Shown: positions 11,895 through 23,815, counted from the first letter of the stretch. The stretch is 64,000 nucleotides of DNA from Tragulus kanchil (GCA_022376925.1 JAIOJX010000026.1:256491330-256555329), one strand, 5' to 3'. Numbers and translations are program-made. Notes: generated by a model from the sequence alone, not told the origin.

Positions 11895-14047
11895 ATGTTT
11901 AAAAATTCTAATGCATCATTTGGAGAAAAATCAATGTGAGTTAGCTTTGATTAGTAATGGCAGAATTAGTAATAAAGGTGCTGGATTATGCAGGAAGCTG
12001 TATAAAATACCTTTTTTAATATTTACCATTACTCTGGGGAGCAATATTGTTATTTGCAAACATTTTAGAATGCTTAAAAGCAAGGATATAGAACACAAAA
12101 GCTAACACCTATCTTAGCTTACCATTTCTATGACTTCACACTTGGCTACAAAGAAACCAATCTTTGCTGTAACGGCTTAAAAATCTTAGCTTAATTGAAT
12201 GTGACATGAAAACAAAAGGACCAATGAAATGATGATGATACTTATATTGATAGGGTAAAATAGCCATCCAAAATGTGACTGCATAAACTATATGGCTGAA
12301 TTATGGTTGTGCCTATGTGGACAATGGCTGGTAAACAGTGTGCATGTATATTGAAATACATTTGTCTCAACAATACTTAATACATGGGGTTCTAAATTGT
12401 GTGAACACAACTTAAAATGTACAGTTGACTCATAGTAATGTATAGGCTACCAAAACAAAACCCTGAGAAAACCAAAATTGAAAAAGACACATGTACCCCA
12501 TTGAGCATTGTAGCACTATTTATGATAGCTAGAACATGGAAGCAACCTAGATGTCTATCTATACACAAATGGATTAAGAAGCTGTGGTACATATATACAA
12601 TGGAATTACTCAGCCATAAAAAGGAATGCATTTGAGTCATTTCTAATGAGGTGGATGAACCTAGAGCCAAATATACACAGGGAAGTAAGTCAGAAAGAGA
12701 AAGATAAATATCATATATTAATGCATATATATGGAATTTAGAAAGATGGCAGTGATGAATTTATGTGCAGGGTAGCAATGGAGAAACAGACACAGTGAAC
12801 AGACTTATGGACATGGTGGGGGAGGAGAGGGTGAGATGTATGAAAAGGGTAACATGGAAACTTTACATATTACGATATGTAAAATAGATAACCAATGGGA
12901 ATTTGCTGTAAGACTCAGAGAACTCAAACAGGGGCTCTGTAACAAACTAGAGAGGTGTGAAGGGGAGGGAGATGTTTAAAAATTCGAATGCATCATTTGG
13001 AGAAAAATCAATGTGAGTTAGCTTTGATTAGTAATGGCAGAATTAGTAATAAAGGTGCTGGATTATGCAGGAAGCTGTATAAAATACCTTTTTTAATATT
13101 TACCATTACTCTGGGGAGCAATATTGTTATTTGCAAACATTTTAGAATGCTTAAAAGCAAGGATATAGAACACAAAAGCTAACACCTATCTTAGCTTACC
13201 ATTTCTATGACTTCACACTTGGCTACAAAGAAACCAATCTTTGCTGTAACGGCTTAAAAATCTTAGCTTAATTGAATGTGACATGAAAACAAAAGGACCA
13301 ATGAAATGATGATGATACTTATATTGATAGGGTAAAATAGCCATCCAAAATGTGACTGCATAAACTATATGGCTGAATTATGGTTGTGCCTATGTGGACA
13401 ATGGCTGGTAAACAGTGTGCATGTATATTGAAATACATTTGTCTCAACAATACTTAATACATGGGGTTCTAAATTGTGTGAACACAACTTAAAATGTACA
13501 GTTGACTCATAGTAATGTATAGGCTACCAAAACAAAACCCTGAGAAAACCAAAATTGAAAAGACACATGTACCCCATTGAGCATTGTAGCACTATTTATG
13601 ATAGCTAGAACATGGAAGCAACCTAGATGTCTATCTATACACAAATGGATTAAGAAGCTGTGGTACATATATACAATGGAATTACTCAGCCATAAAAAGG
13701 AATGCATTTGAGTCATTTCTAATGAGGTGGATGAACCTAGAGCCAAATATACACAGGGAAGTAAGTCAGAAAGAGAAAGATAAATATCATATATTAATGC
13801 ATATATATGGAATTTAGAAAGATGGCAGTGATGAATTTATGTGCAGGGTAGCAATGGAGAAACAGACACAGTGAACAGACTTATGGACATGGTGGGGGAG
13901 GAGAGGGTGAGATGTATGAAAAGGGTAACATGGAAACTTTACATATTACGATATGTAAAATAGATAACCAATGGGAATTTGCTGTAAGACTCAGAGAACT
14001 CAAACAGGGGCTCTGTAACAAACTAGAGAGGTGTGAAGGGGAGGGAG
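11895..14047. repeat. Tandem duplication 4 (period 1,076-1,077 bp)
   Basis: Bases 11895-12971 recur at 12972-14047, joined head to tail with about 3 bp (ATG) in common. Differences are a T/G substitution close to the junction (11909 versus 12986) and one A lost from an A run (near 12484 versus 13560). The junction cuts through the L1 3' end, so the first L1 copy lacks its tail. Confidence 0.95.
12468..12971 (+). mobile_element. L1 LINE 3' fragment, plus strand (tail missing)
   Basis: This matches the well-known end of mammalian L1 ORF2 and its 3' UTR as found in artiodactyls: GAACATGGAAGCAACCTAGA, then ATACAATGGAATTACTCAGC and a TGAGGTGGATGAACCTAGAG segment. The coding frame is broken. It is cut at the duplication junction before the polypurine tract and poly(A). 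Confidence 0.9.
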
Positions 14048-14166
14048 ATGGGAGGGAAGTTTAAGAGGGAGGGGACAAATGTATACCTATTGCTGATTCA
14101 TGTTGATGTTTGGCAGTAAACAACAAAACTTCATAAAGCAATTATCCTTCATTTAAAGAAAATAAA
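13545..14166 (+). mobile_element. L1 LINE 3' fragment, second copy with complete tail
   Basis: The same segment as 12468-12971 but continuing through the G-rich purine tract (14041-14075), the GCTGATTCATGTTGATGTTT block and the AAAGCAATTATCCTTCATTT end into an A-rich tail at about 14155-14166. 5'-truncated and non-coding. Confidence 0.9.
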
Positions 14167-14167
14167 A

Positions 14168-14340
14168 TATGAACTAGAGGGGTGGGATGGGGGGAACTGG
14201 GAGGGTGGGGATCGGGGACATACAAATGAGTAATCTGGGATTATACATATCTGTAAACAACAAAACAGTAAAAGCTGAAAGTAAAATAAAAATAATTATA
14301 AAAAAAGAAAAAACAAAACAAAATATTTAAAAAAATAAAA
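14168..14340 (+). mobile_element. Second L1-type 3' tail with G-rich tract
   Basis: A G-rich run (14178-14216) is followed by ATACAAATGAGTAATCTGGG, a TGTAAACAACAAAAC block and a long A-rich tail. It aligns clearly with the separate insertion at 14926-15115, so both belong to one retroposon 3' end. An A-rich AAAATAAAATA occurs on both sides (14158 and about 14332), consistent with insertion into the tail of the preceding L1, though such a sequence is weak proof. Confidence 0.65.
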
Positions 14341-14689
14341 TACTTTCTGACATATACACTAGACGTATGTTTGTGATGAAGATTATTCTCTTTGGGGGTA
14401 AACTCCAACAAATGGTAAAGATATCAATTATAAGAATAACGTTTGTGTGGCAACTAGCCAGAATATCATGTTCCCGAATTCAATAAAGTCAATGTCAAAC
14501 TTCATTCCCACAAAATTTATGAATCAAGTAACCAAGTTTTTGTCTGAGTTTGGAAGTTTACATTTCTGAAGCATATCTGATAATAATAATGCTTTCTGTG
14601 AATGTAAGGCTTTGGTTTTAGAGATGCCTGTGATTAAATGTTCTTTCATCTTCCTTAAAGTAGCTAACTTGTAACTACAAAATCAATGT
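14341..14689. other. AT-rich DNA, no feature seen
   Basis: Single-copy sequence between the L1 tails and the BovB element; no repeat or gene recognised. Confidence 0.5.
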
Positions 14690-16278
14690 GCACTCATTAT
14701 GCCAGCAAATTTGGAAATCTCAGCAGTGCCCATAGGACTGGAAAAGGTCAATTTTCATTCCAGTCCCTAAAAAAGGGCAATGCCAAATAATGTTCAAACT
14801 ACTGCACCATTGCACTCATTTCACATGCTAGCTAGGTAGTGCTCAAAATCCTCCAACCTACTCTTCAACAGTATGTGGATCAAGAACTTCCAGATGTACA
14901 AGTTGGATATAGAAAAGGCAGCAGAAAGGGAATAGGAGTACTTACAATGGCCTGGTGGGACGGCCTGGAGGGGTGGGGTAGGGGGGCCTGGGAGGGGGCA
15001 GGGGACCAGGGATATGCAAATGACTGATCTGGGAATGTGCATATCTGTGAACAACAAAACTCTGTAAAAACTTTAAAATAAAGAAATAAATTTAATAAAA
15101 AAAAAAAAAAAAGAAAGAAAAGGCAGCAGAACCAGAGATTAAATTGCCAACATCTGTTGGATCATAGAAAAGGCAAGGGAATCCCCGCAAAACATCTACT
15201 TCTGCTTCATTGACTATGCTAAAACATTTTGATTGTGTGAATCACAACAAACTATGGAAAATTCTTAAAGAGATGGGAATAGCAGACACCCTTACTGCCT
15301 CCTGAGAAACCTCTATGCAGGACAAGAAGCAACAGTTAAAATTGAACATGGAACAGTGGACTGATTCTAAACTGGGAAAGGGGCATATCAAGAATGTATA
15401 TTGTCATCCTGCTTATTTAACTTATATACAGACTACATCATGTGAAATGCCAGGCTAGATGAAGCACAAGCTGAAATTGAGGTATCTGGGAGAAATGTCA
15501 ATAACCTCAGATATACAGATGACATCACCTTTATGACAGAAAGTGAAGAGGAACTAAAGAGCCTCTTGATGAAAGTAAGAGAGGCGGAAAGTGAAAAGGC
15601 TAGCTTAAAGCGCAACATTCAAAAAATGAAGATCAGCATCTGGTCCCATCACTTTATGGCAAATAGATGGGCAAACAATGGAAACAGTGACAGACTTAAC
15701 TTTCCTGTGCTCCAAAATCTTTGCAGACAGTGACTGCAGCCATGAAAAGAAATGACACTTGATCCTTGAAAGAAAAGCTATGACAAACCTAAACAATGTA
15801 TTAAGAAGCAGAGACATTACTGTGCCAACAAAGGTCCATACAGTCAAAGCTATTGTTTTTCTAGCAGTCATGTGTGGATGTGAGAGTTGAATCATAAAGA
15901 AGGTTGAGTGCTGAAGAACTGATGCTTTTTAAATGTGTTGGAGAGAGACCTGAGAGTCCTTTGGACTACAAGAAGGTCTAATCAGTCAGTCTTAAAGGAA
16001 ATCAACCCTTAATATACATTGGAAGGACTGATGAAGCTTCAATACTTTGGCCACCTTATGTAAAGAGAGAACTCAGTGGAAAAGATCTCCAGTCTGGGGA
16101 AGATTGAAGGCAACTGGGGGAAGGGGATGACAGAGGATGAGATGGATGGATGACATCACCAACTCAATGGATGCGAGTTTGAGTAAGCTCTGGGTGATCG
16201 TGAAGGACAGGGAAGCCTGGCGTGCTGCAGTCCAAAGGGTCACAAAGAATTGGACTGTGAAACAAAACAACAACAACT
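14690..16278 (+). mobile_element. BovB LINE, plus strand, interrupted and degraded
   Basis: A 5'-truncated BovB from the middle of the reverse transcriptase to the 3' end. The RT catalytic box has changed from Tyr-Ala-Asp-Asp to Tyr-Thr-Asp-Asp at 15512-15523. Downstream BovB coding remains in scattered frames, for example 15533-15733 (MTESEEELKSLLMKVRE) and 16137-16277 (MRWMDDITNSMDASLSKLW). The 3' end is the GGACTGTGAAACAAAACAAC run at 16249-16268. It is split by an insertion at 14926-15115. The Ala to Thr change and frameshifts make it inactive. Confidence 0.9.
14911..15130 (+). mobile_element. Retroposon inserted in BovB, with 15-bp target-site duplication
   Basis: The insert 14926-15115 is flanked by a perfect 15-bp direct repeat, AGAAAAGGCAGCAGA (14911-14925 and 15116-15130). 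Removing the insert and one repeat restores continuous BovB sequence. The insert begins near a G-rich tract (14955-15003), continues with ATATGCAAATGACTGATCTG and a GTGAACAACAAAACTCTGTA block, and ends in poly(A). It is a 5'-truncated L1-type 3' end of the same type as 14168-14340. L1 machinery is the likely source of the A-tail and the target-site duplication. Confidence 0.88.
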
Positions 16279-17062
16279 GCAGCATCAGAACAGTAACAAA
16301 AGTTAACACATTACTCTGGTCTCAAGGGGAATTCATGGCAGAATTGAAGCTGTAGAAAGGTAAGACTCTTCCCACTTAGCCAGGCTAGGAACAGCTGGGA
16401 ATCAGCTTATAGCTCGGTGACCAGCCACCGAGATTAAAAAGTGTCCAGAGGGACAAAGGATACAATGACATGCTCCAGCTCTGACTGCTTCACCTTTGTG
16501 TATAAAAGGATATTTGCAATATTCAAGGTTAGAGGCATTATGCCTTTGAATTACTGAAGTCAGTAAAGTACGAAAAAGAATTATTTTTCGGAACATATAG
16601 TTTTAATGTCTGTATTATGTTTCTAACACTGAAAGTGAAGTACAAAACAGATAAAACTAACTTGATTTCATGAGCTGTTTGTTCTAAATAGAAATTTTAT
16701 TTTACAAGTAATTGTGACTTAAGAATATTGCAGAGTTAAAGAAAATTAAAGGGTTGTAATCAGTCTCCTTAAAAGGTGACTCTTTTAGGCAATGGCTCAT
16801 TCTCTGATTCACCCTTCTTCTATAAGTATTAGGCCATTTTTCCAGTATATGAGTTTCTATAAGGTTGTCTGCTCTTAAAATGGAATGACTCTTATATAAA
16901 ATTGAAGGTAATCTGTCAGCTTCACACAATATAGAATTGGAATAATATTTTTTACAACTGGGAAATAGAACTATTGAATTTTATAGCATCAAATGCTTAG
17001 CTCAGTAGGTGATTTCTCTTAGATTCTGTAATTTTTACATATATTCTAGCAAGTGCATCCTT
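16279..17062. other. Unique AT-rich DNA, no feature seen
   Basis: No repeat or gene recognised. Short minus frames at 16402-16596 and 16702-16929 are carried over into the second copy and look like chance frames. Confidence 0.5.
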
Positions 17063-17192
17063 GGGCTTCCCTGATGGCCCAGACCGTAAAGGATCTGCCT
17101 GCAATGTGTAAGACCCAGTTTTGATTCCTGGGTGGGAAGATACCCTGGAGAATAGAGTGGCTACCCACCCAGTGTTCTTGCCTGGAGAATCC
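17063..17192 (+). mobile_element. Bov-tA SINE, truncated at duplication junction
   Basis: The tRNA-like head (GGGCTTCCCTGATGGCCCAG) and the first half of the BovA body are present. The element stops at CCTGGAGAATCCA where duplication 5 begins its second copy. The complete element is at 18157-18366. Confidence 0.9.
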
Positions 17193-17372
17193 AAGATTGA
17201 AGGCAACTGGGGGAAGGGGATGACAGAGGATGAGATGGATGGATGACATCACCAACTCAATGGATGCGAGTTTGAGTAAGCTCTGGGTGATCGTGAAGGA
17301 CAGGGAAGCCTGGCGTGCTGCAGTCCAAAGGGTCACAAAGAATTGGACTGTGAAACAAAACAACAACAACTG
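17193..17372 (+). mobile_element. BovB 3' end, second copy
   Basis: Repeats 16100-16278 as part of duplication 5, including the MRWMDDITNSMDASLSKLW frame at 17230. Confidence 0.9.
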
Positions 17373-18156
17373 CAGCATCAGAACAGTAACAAAAGTTAAC
17401 ACATTACTCTGGTCTCAAGGGGAATTCATGGCAGAATTGAAGCTGTAGAAAGGTAAGACTCTTCCCACTTAGCCAGGCTAGGAACAGCTGGGAATCAGCT
17501 TATAGCTCGGTGACCAGCCACCGAGATTAAAAAGTGTCCAGAGGGACAAAGGATACAATGACATGCTCCAGCTCTGACTGCTTCACCTTTGTGTATAAAA
17601 GGATATTTGCAATATTCAAGGTTAGAGGCATTATGCCTTTGAATTACTGAAGTCAGTAAAGTACGAAAAAGAATTATTTTTCGGAACATATAGTTTTAAT
17701 GTCTGTATTATGTTTCTAACACTGAAAGTGAAGTACAAAACAGATAAAACTAACTTGATTTCATGAGCTGTTTGTTCTAAATAGAAATTTTATTTTACAA
17801 GTAATTGTGACTTAAGAATATTGCAGAGTTAAAGAAAATTAAAGGGTTGTAATCAGTCTCCTTAAAAGGTGACTCTTTTAGGCAATGGCTCATTCTCTGA
17901 TTCACCCTTCTTCTATAAGTATTAGGCCATTTTTCCAGTATATGAGTTTCTATAAGGTTGTCTGCTCTTAAAATGGAATGACTCTTATATAAAATTGAAG
18001 GTAATCTGTCAGCTTCACACAATATAGAATTGGAATAATATTTTTTACAACTGGGAAATAGAACTATTGAATTTTATAGCATCAAATGCTTAGCTCAGTA
18101 GGTGATTTCTCTTAGATTCTGTAATTTTTACATATATTCTAGCAAGTGCATCCTTG

Positions 18157-18366
18157 GGCTTCCCTGATGGCCCAGACCGTAAAGGATCTGCCTGCAATGT
18201 GTAAGACCCAGTTTTGATTCCTGGGTGGGGAAGATACCCTGGAGAATAGAGTGGCTACCCACCCAGTGTTCTTGCCTGGAGAATCCAATGGACAGAGGAG
18301 TCTGGTGGGTTACAGTTCATGAGCTCTCAATGAGTTGGACATGACTGAGTGACTAACACAAACACA
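18157..18366 (+). mobile_element. Bov-tA SINE, complete
   Basis: The full version of the element cut at 17192: tRNA-like head, BovA body, then the GACATGACTGAGTGACTAAC end with a short A/C-rich tail. Confidence 0.9.
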
Positions 18367-18422
18367 CAAGATCATCTTTATGCATCTAATTTATATTAAA
18401 AACCCATGATATATTATATAAT

Positions 18423-18690
18423 AAACTTCCCTGGTGGCTCAGTTGATGAAGAATCTGCCTGTAATGCAGGAGACACAGGCTCAGTCCCTGGTCGGGGAAC
18501 TATGATCCTACATATTGCATGGCAACTAAGTTCTTGTACTGCAACTACTGAGCCCAAGGGCTACAACTAAAGAAGCCCGTGTGTCACAACTAAAGAAACC
18601 TGTACACCAAAACTAGAGGGAAGCCCTCACACTGCAACAAAGACCAAGTGCAGCTAAAAAAATAAGAACTTTTAAAAAGTGTAAATAAAT
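18423..18690 (+). mobile_element. tRNA-derived ruminant SINE, long type
   Basis: A tRNA-like head (AACTTCCCTGGTGGCTCAGT) with the body typical of the non-BovA ruminant SINEs: CTGCAACTACTGAGCCC, AAGAAGCCCGTGTGTCACAA, and a GCAACAAAGACCAAGTGCAGC end before an A-rich tail. The exact subfamily is not assigned. Confidence 0.85.
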
Positions 18691-19772
18691 ATTCTAGTAT
18701 AAACTCAGCCCTTTAAAATCTATCTCCCACTTGGGTGTCTACACTTGGTGCCACCGTAGCTCAGTGTGGCCAGGGAAATAGAGAAGAACATTTGTCCTTG
18801 TGGAGATGCTACTACTATTGCTAACATTTGAGAATAACGGTAGCGCTCTGGTCTTCCTTCAAACTGTCACTTATCTGACTCAGAAACACAAGGTCACTCT
18901 TCATAGAGTAACTATTTTTGACGCTTGTAATTTAAGTGACTGCCACTAAATGAAAGATGGCATATTCACTGAGTTTAAATATGCAGTGATAAGCACCTTC
19001 CAGGCAAGGACAACTGACAAGGGTTTGAGTTTGGTCTCTGTCACATCCTAACTGAGGAAACTTGTTTACTTCATCTGAGAACTCAGTTAGTACTCCCTGG
19101 TGGGTGGTTTTCAGCCTGAAATCACATAATGACTTACAAGAAAGTGCTAAGCATACCACTGAGTGAGAAGCAACTGAAAACAGTTATAAGATATGCAGGC
19201 ATTTACATTTAATTACACCATCTCATATTGTCTTTTTTTCATTAACACAATATGGATATTTATACATACCCTTCTCAGTGATGGTTTTATTTCCACAGCT
19301 TAGCATACAAGGTGATTACACTTTTTCTAGCTAATGGTAAAGCTAGGATGAAATGATCTAAGTCTCTCAGATAAAAAATAAACCTTTGCAAAGACTCAAT
19401 AACTTCCTGTGTTATGTCCTTGAATTTCCAGATATGACTGCTTACCTAGGATTCTTTAAAGAAAGAATTACAAACTTGAGTTCAAAGTTTATAAAGTGTA
19501 AACTAGAAAAACTAACACAGCATGTTGACTATTGTATGAAAACATATACAATTACAGTTCTGCAAATGAGATCCTTTTAGATATTAAGAGGTGACTTTAT
19601 GACATTGTCTCCTAATGCTCATAGACAGTGTCTGTATCTCACAATCTCTCAAGTTAAAAAAGCATTAATTCCTTCTTCTTTCTTTTCACCTTAACATTAG
19701 CTTGTGCCTAGCATGTACAGCAATGACTTAATGTGGGATAATTTAAGAAATATATTTTTCTAAAACTAACAG
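18691..19772. other. Unique DNA with possible old MIR traces
   Basis: Weak MIR-like signals near 19020-19085 and 19300-19380 cannot be separated from chance by eye. The short frames here (18932-19159 minus, 19386-19580 plus) show no domain. Confidence 0.4.
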
Positions 19773-20045
19773 GTAGGGCTTCCCTGGTGGTCCAGTGGGT
19801 AAGAACACCGCCTTGCAGTGCAAGGGGCATTGGTTTGATCCCTGGCCTGGGAAGATCCCACATGCTGCAGAGCAGCTGGACCGATGTGTCCAACTATGGA
19901 ACCAGAGCACTGGGGTGTATGCACCCAGAGTCAGTGCTCTGTAGCTAGAGAGACCACTGTGATGGGTGGCCCACACAGGTCAAAGAGCAAAGATGGATGA
20001 AAATAGATAAACAAAAGACCAATAGAAATGGACAAAGAAAAAACA
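19773..20045 (+). mobile_element. tRNA-derived ruminant SINE, long type
   Basis: GGGCTTCCCTGGTGGTCCAG head, then GATCCCACATGCTGCAGAGC, a GTGTCCAACTATGGAACCAG-like middle and a GGTCAAAGAGCAAAGATGGA end. The same subtype as the nested insertion at 58389-58679. Confidence 0.85.
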
Positions 20046-20349
20046 AAATAACGAACAGCTATCATTATCAGAAGCTTAACAATTTATCTAGAATAAAGTT
20101 CTCATTTGCCAATAGCAATAAACTATTTAAGGAAAAATTACTTTCTTTCAAAACTTAACACTTATAAATTATATTTTCTTTTGCATCCTCCTCTCCACAT
20201 ACATTTTTTTAAAAAATAATTATTTCACCACATATGCTATTGTTTTGATCTTGTTTTTACACTTCCATTTTTATCTTTTCTTATTTTTTAAACTTCTTTT
20301 CACGAATCTCTATGTAGCATGGTTAGAACTTACATTTTTTGCTACCTAA

Positions 20350-20580
20350 TTTACAGATATGACCCAGAGAGTTTAAATGACATAACCAACGTTAAGGAAC
20401 AAGTCAAAAATTTCACAGATGGTGAGTCCCAGTTAAAAGCATTAGTAGATACCTTGACAGAGAATGTTATATTTGAAGGATTCTCCATGAACTTTTTAAG
20501 CTCTGCCAACATGAAACAGGCCATGCACCCTTGAGTAAACTGAGGTCCAGGGAGGCAAAAGGGAATTCACCAACCCCTAC
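20350..20580 (-). mobile_element. MIR traces, minus strand
   Basis: The complement of the MIR core is visible at 20353-20430 (GACCCAGAGAGTTTAAATGA) and a second scrap at 20533-20580 (AACTGAGGTCCAGGGAGG). The 71-codon plus frame at 20319-20534 mostly reads through this and is not a gene. Confidence 0.6.
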
Positions 20581-21859
20581 AATTGCTTATACAATTGACC
20601 TGTTCTGCTTTTCTTTCTTGAAAAACCTTGAGAAGACCTTTTGTTGTAAGTTCAAAGAGACATTTATACAAGTTATTTTCCATTATTATATATGACTGAA
20701 CATTTTATAAGTGACCTTGATCACTAATTCTTTGTAACATTAAGGATGAGAAGGATTATTGGTTTAGGATTAAGGAAGTACAACATAATATTTTAGTATC
20801 TGTAAAATTACTACATGATTCTACTTCGGAGGTTATTAAGGGTTAGGTCCCCATTCTCTATTTTTAGCAGCCTCAGATCAGTATATTGTCTTCTGTTTCG
20901 AATTTCTTTTTCCATCTTTGATGAGCTCAGAAAATTTATAATGGCTTTCTACAGTCTCTTCAAAAACCCACCTGGTTAAAATAAGTTGAGCATTAGGTTA
21001 GACATGTTACTGGGAGTGATATTTATTTCTGAAGGCTAATTCAGTTCAGTGATGGATTAGTGATAGCATATCCCCTTAACCTTCAAAGTAATTTGCTCTT
21101 ATGTTCTCAGCTTGGAATCAGGCCCTCACTATTAATATTTCATACCAAAAAGTAGGGGCCTCAATATGCACATCTGTCAGACTGGCATAATACCTACTAC
21201 CTATATCCGAATACCACCCCTAGGAAGGAGTAATAATTTTCAGCATCCTTCAGTTGTTTTTAGTCTGAGGTGTTTTTTTTTTGGTATTTGGTCTTTTCTA
21301 CATGATGCTTAGACAAGAGGAGCATAAGATATATTTCTTTCATGATCATCACTCATTAAATTAACATGTGCAAACAAATTATTTAATTCAGAAAAAATAT
21401 AACCCTAGGAGCATCTCCATTACATGAGTTAGACAACATAGGCAATTTAAATAGATTTTAATTATTGAGTATATTCCCCCACTGGGATAGAATATGTTTT
21501 ACATCTATTAGTAGCATACAAAATATCTTGATAAAAAATACCAAAGGATGACAGTTTTTACGGAATGGTAAAAAAAAAAAAAAGATGGGAACGCAGAAAG
21601 GGAAACATTATGCTGATATATAAAAGATCTCAATCTGTCCCATTAAATAGTCATCTGCTGAATGGGACTTCAGTTACCCTGACACTATAGAGCAGAGACT
21701 TATTCCCATGACTCTAAACACTTACTAGGACACTGCACATCTAATGTCAGCCCTTGGTCTTCCAAGATCATTATAAGGGATGTGAAATTGTACTTTAAAA
21801 ACTTCATCATCTGAGGAGTATTCTTTATATATTTTAAGTTTGGGAGCAGAATATGGGTA
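20581..21859. other. Unique AT-rich DNA, no feature seen
   Basis: Contains short A and T runs (for example 21573-21585) and nothing recognisable as a gene, RNA or repeat. Confidence 0.5.
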
Positions 21860-22020
21860 AGAATGTACTGACACCTTGGATTCAACCCTTGTCTTCTTTA
21901 TTCTGCGGTATTTGACCTTGGACAAATCACTGGATCTTTTGTGACTCTGTTTCCTCATCAATAAAATACAAGGATAACCAAGGGTTTTGTGGTGATAAAA
22001 CCAATAAGGCTCATAGCACA
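21860..22020 (+). mobile_element. MIR SINE, plus strand
   Basis: Good match in order to the MIR body: GCGGTATTTGACCTTGGACA, AATCACTGGATC, CTGTTTCCTCATCAATAAAA and then CTCATAGCACAATG. Confidence 0.75.
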
Positions 22021-22629
22021 ATGAAATAAAAATAAATAATGGTCAATGCTAAGTATACTAAATAATAAACATTAGCTTATTATCTATTATTTTAAGATAC
22101 TACAAGTCACTTTCATCTGTCTGGGAACCATGCCCTGCCCTGTTAATGCTCACAGTGGAGAACAGAATGTCTATGAAAGACATTAACCTCAGATGTCACT
22201 GTCTTCTGTGGAGTCCACTGGCGCCAACCCTTCCCTCCTCAAAAGAGGCATCTGTTGCTTGTTGCTCTGAATTTTCCCTTTCCATCCTATCTCAAGTTGT
22301 TCACCAGCCTCATAGTCAGAATACTTATCTGGATTTATTATATTTTCTAAATCTATTTTCATGTAAAGCATGGTCATTTTGTCCTAGTCCAATTTTATTT
22401 AGGGATAGTGTAATATTTAGAAACTTTCAGGTGCTCTATAAAAGCTTCATAGGTATTGTCAGCTCATTTATTTATAATAAGATGAGAATGAAAGTCCCTC
22501 AGATTGAGTCCCCTATGGCTTAGCCTGTGGGTAAAAACGACCTGCCTAAATTGAACGAGTTGTCTTGAAAAATATAATCATTAAGTACAGGAAGGCAAAA
22601 TAAGAGACTGTCAATTTGCTACCTTCTGT
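22021..22629. other. Unique DNA, no supported feature
   Basis: A 125-codon plus frame at 22146-22523 is the longest non-repeat frame in this part, but it has no recognisable domain, no Kozak-like context I would trust and no splice pattern. I treat it as a chance frame. About 20 bp near 22490 resemble the start of a BovA body (GAAAGTCCCTCAGATTGAGT). Confidence 0.45.
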
Positions 22630-22800
22630 AAATGACATTTATTCATTAGCTCATTATTCATTTAATCAGGAAACATGTATTAAGTACCTAATAAAGACCA
22701 GGCCCTTTTTGTTTGAAGCTGCAACAACAAGACAGTAATTGCCTCTGACGGGTTTTCATTCTGGTGAGCAAAGGTGAGAGTCAGGAAGAGATCAAATTGT
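22630..22800 (-). mobile_element. L2 LINE 3' fragment, minus strand
   Basis: The complement of the L2 tail: TTATTCATTTAATCAGGAAA, TATTAAGTACCTAATAAAGA, CCAGGCCC and a GGTTTTCATTCTGGTGAG segment in the usual order. Confidence 0.65.
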
Positions 22801-23694
22801 AAACACCAAAGTGTAACATTTTCATTTCAGCAGCTCTGAGTGAATTAGAGGGGTACCAGGAGGAAAAGTGGAACAATTCTACCTGGGTGACTAAGTGTTT
22901 GGAAGTGTCCTTATTGTTCAGATAACTTCTAGGGAGCCTAGTCTTAAATATGAACAGAATTTGATCAGTTGAAGGAGGTGGGAGAATTTAGGCATTCAAA
23001 GGATATAGTCTAGGTTGGGTTTCCCTTGAGCCAGCCCGTTGTTCTAACAGTGTCTCCCACTCTAATACTTTATTCTCCACTCAAAAAATCAACAATAACA
23101 ACAATAAAGGATATAGTCTATTCATAAAATGTCAGTAGTGTGATTTTTCATTGAAAAAAGACAGAATTATTACTATATCTGTTTATGGCGTGACCTTGAC
23201 ATATACTACAAAAAAGCAAGATAGCTGAAAAATATTACCATTCCTTAGGAAGAAGGTGGTAATTATGAAATTATCAATTTGGCTGTGTACAATACTCTAA
23301 AATAACTCATTACACTCTGAAGTCAAATGTTTTTCTAATAAAATTGGAATTTACCAAGAGTTCTGGACAGATAAAACATCTCCTTTTACCCTCCTTCCTT
23401 CCTTCCTTTCTGAAAAACACAATTCAAAAGCTATTAGATGATGTTAAGTACAAGGCAGGTGCCTACTCACATAAAATCAGGAGCGGGAACTGAGTAAAAG
23501 GAAGAAGAGTAGGCATTATTACTATTATACGCGGTAACTGTCTGTACCCTCCATGAGGGCAAATTTTTTCCAGACTTCTTCCTTCATCTGCCTAAACCCC
23601 CCACCTTGAACTAAAAGCAAATGTAATTCATGGGAAACATCTGAATGGTTATGGTGAGAAATGCCCCAAGTTTTACACATGCTAAGTTTGGCTT
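22801..23694. other. Unique DNA with a short CCTT repeat
   Basis: A short CCTT microsatellite sits at 23391-23409. No gene or repeat family is recognised elsewhere in the stretch. Confidence 0.5.
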
Positions 23695-23815
23695 ATTTTT
23701 ATGGTTAGCCTCTCTTCTCTAGAATGTAAGCCTTATAGGCTAAGTATTTCTACTATTTTTTTCACTGGCTGGAATAGGGCCTGGCACACAGTATGAGCTC
23801 CATAAACAATTTTCA
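23695..23815 (+). mobile_element. L2 LINE 3' end, plus strand
   Basis: CTCTAGAATGTAAGCCTTAT, then AGGGCCTGGCACACAGTATG and AGCTCCATAAACAATTTTC match the last part of L2. Confidence 0.75.

Larger units (their letters stand above)
16100..18286. repeat. Tandem duplication 5 (period 1,093-1,094 bp)
   Basis: Bases 16100-17192 recur at 17193-18286. One G is gained in a G run (17131-17140 versus 18225-18234). The junction has about 2 bp in common and joins the middle of a SINE (17063-17192) to the middle of the BovB tail, so neither element ends naturally there. Confidence 0.95.

Noticed and set aside
20319..20534. 71-codon plus-strand frame
   Set aside because: Most of it reads through an antisense MIR element.
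22146..22523. 125-codon plus-strand frame outside recognised repeats
   Set aside because: No recognisable domain, no convincing start context, no splice pattern; length is within chance for 64 kb.
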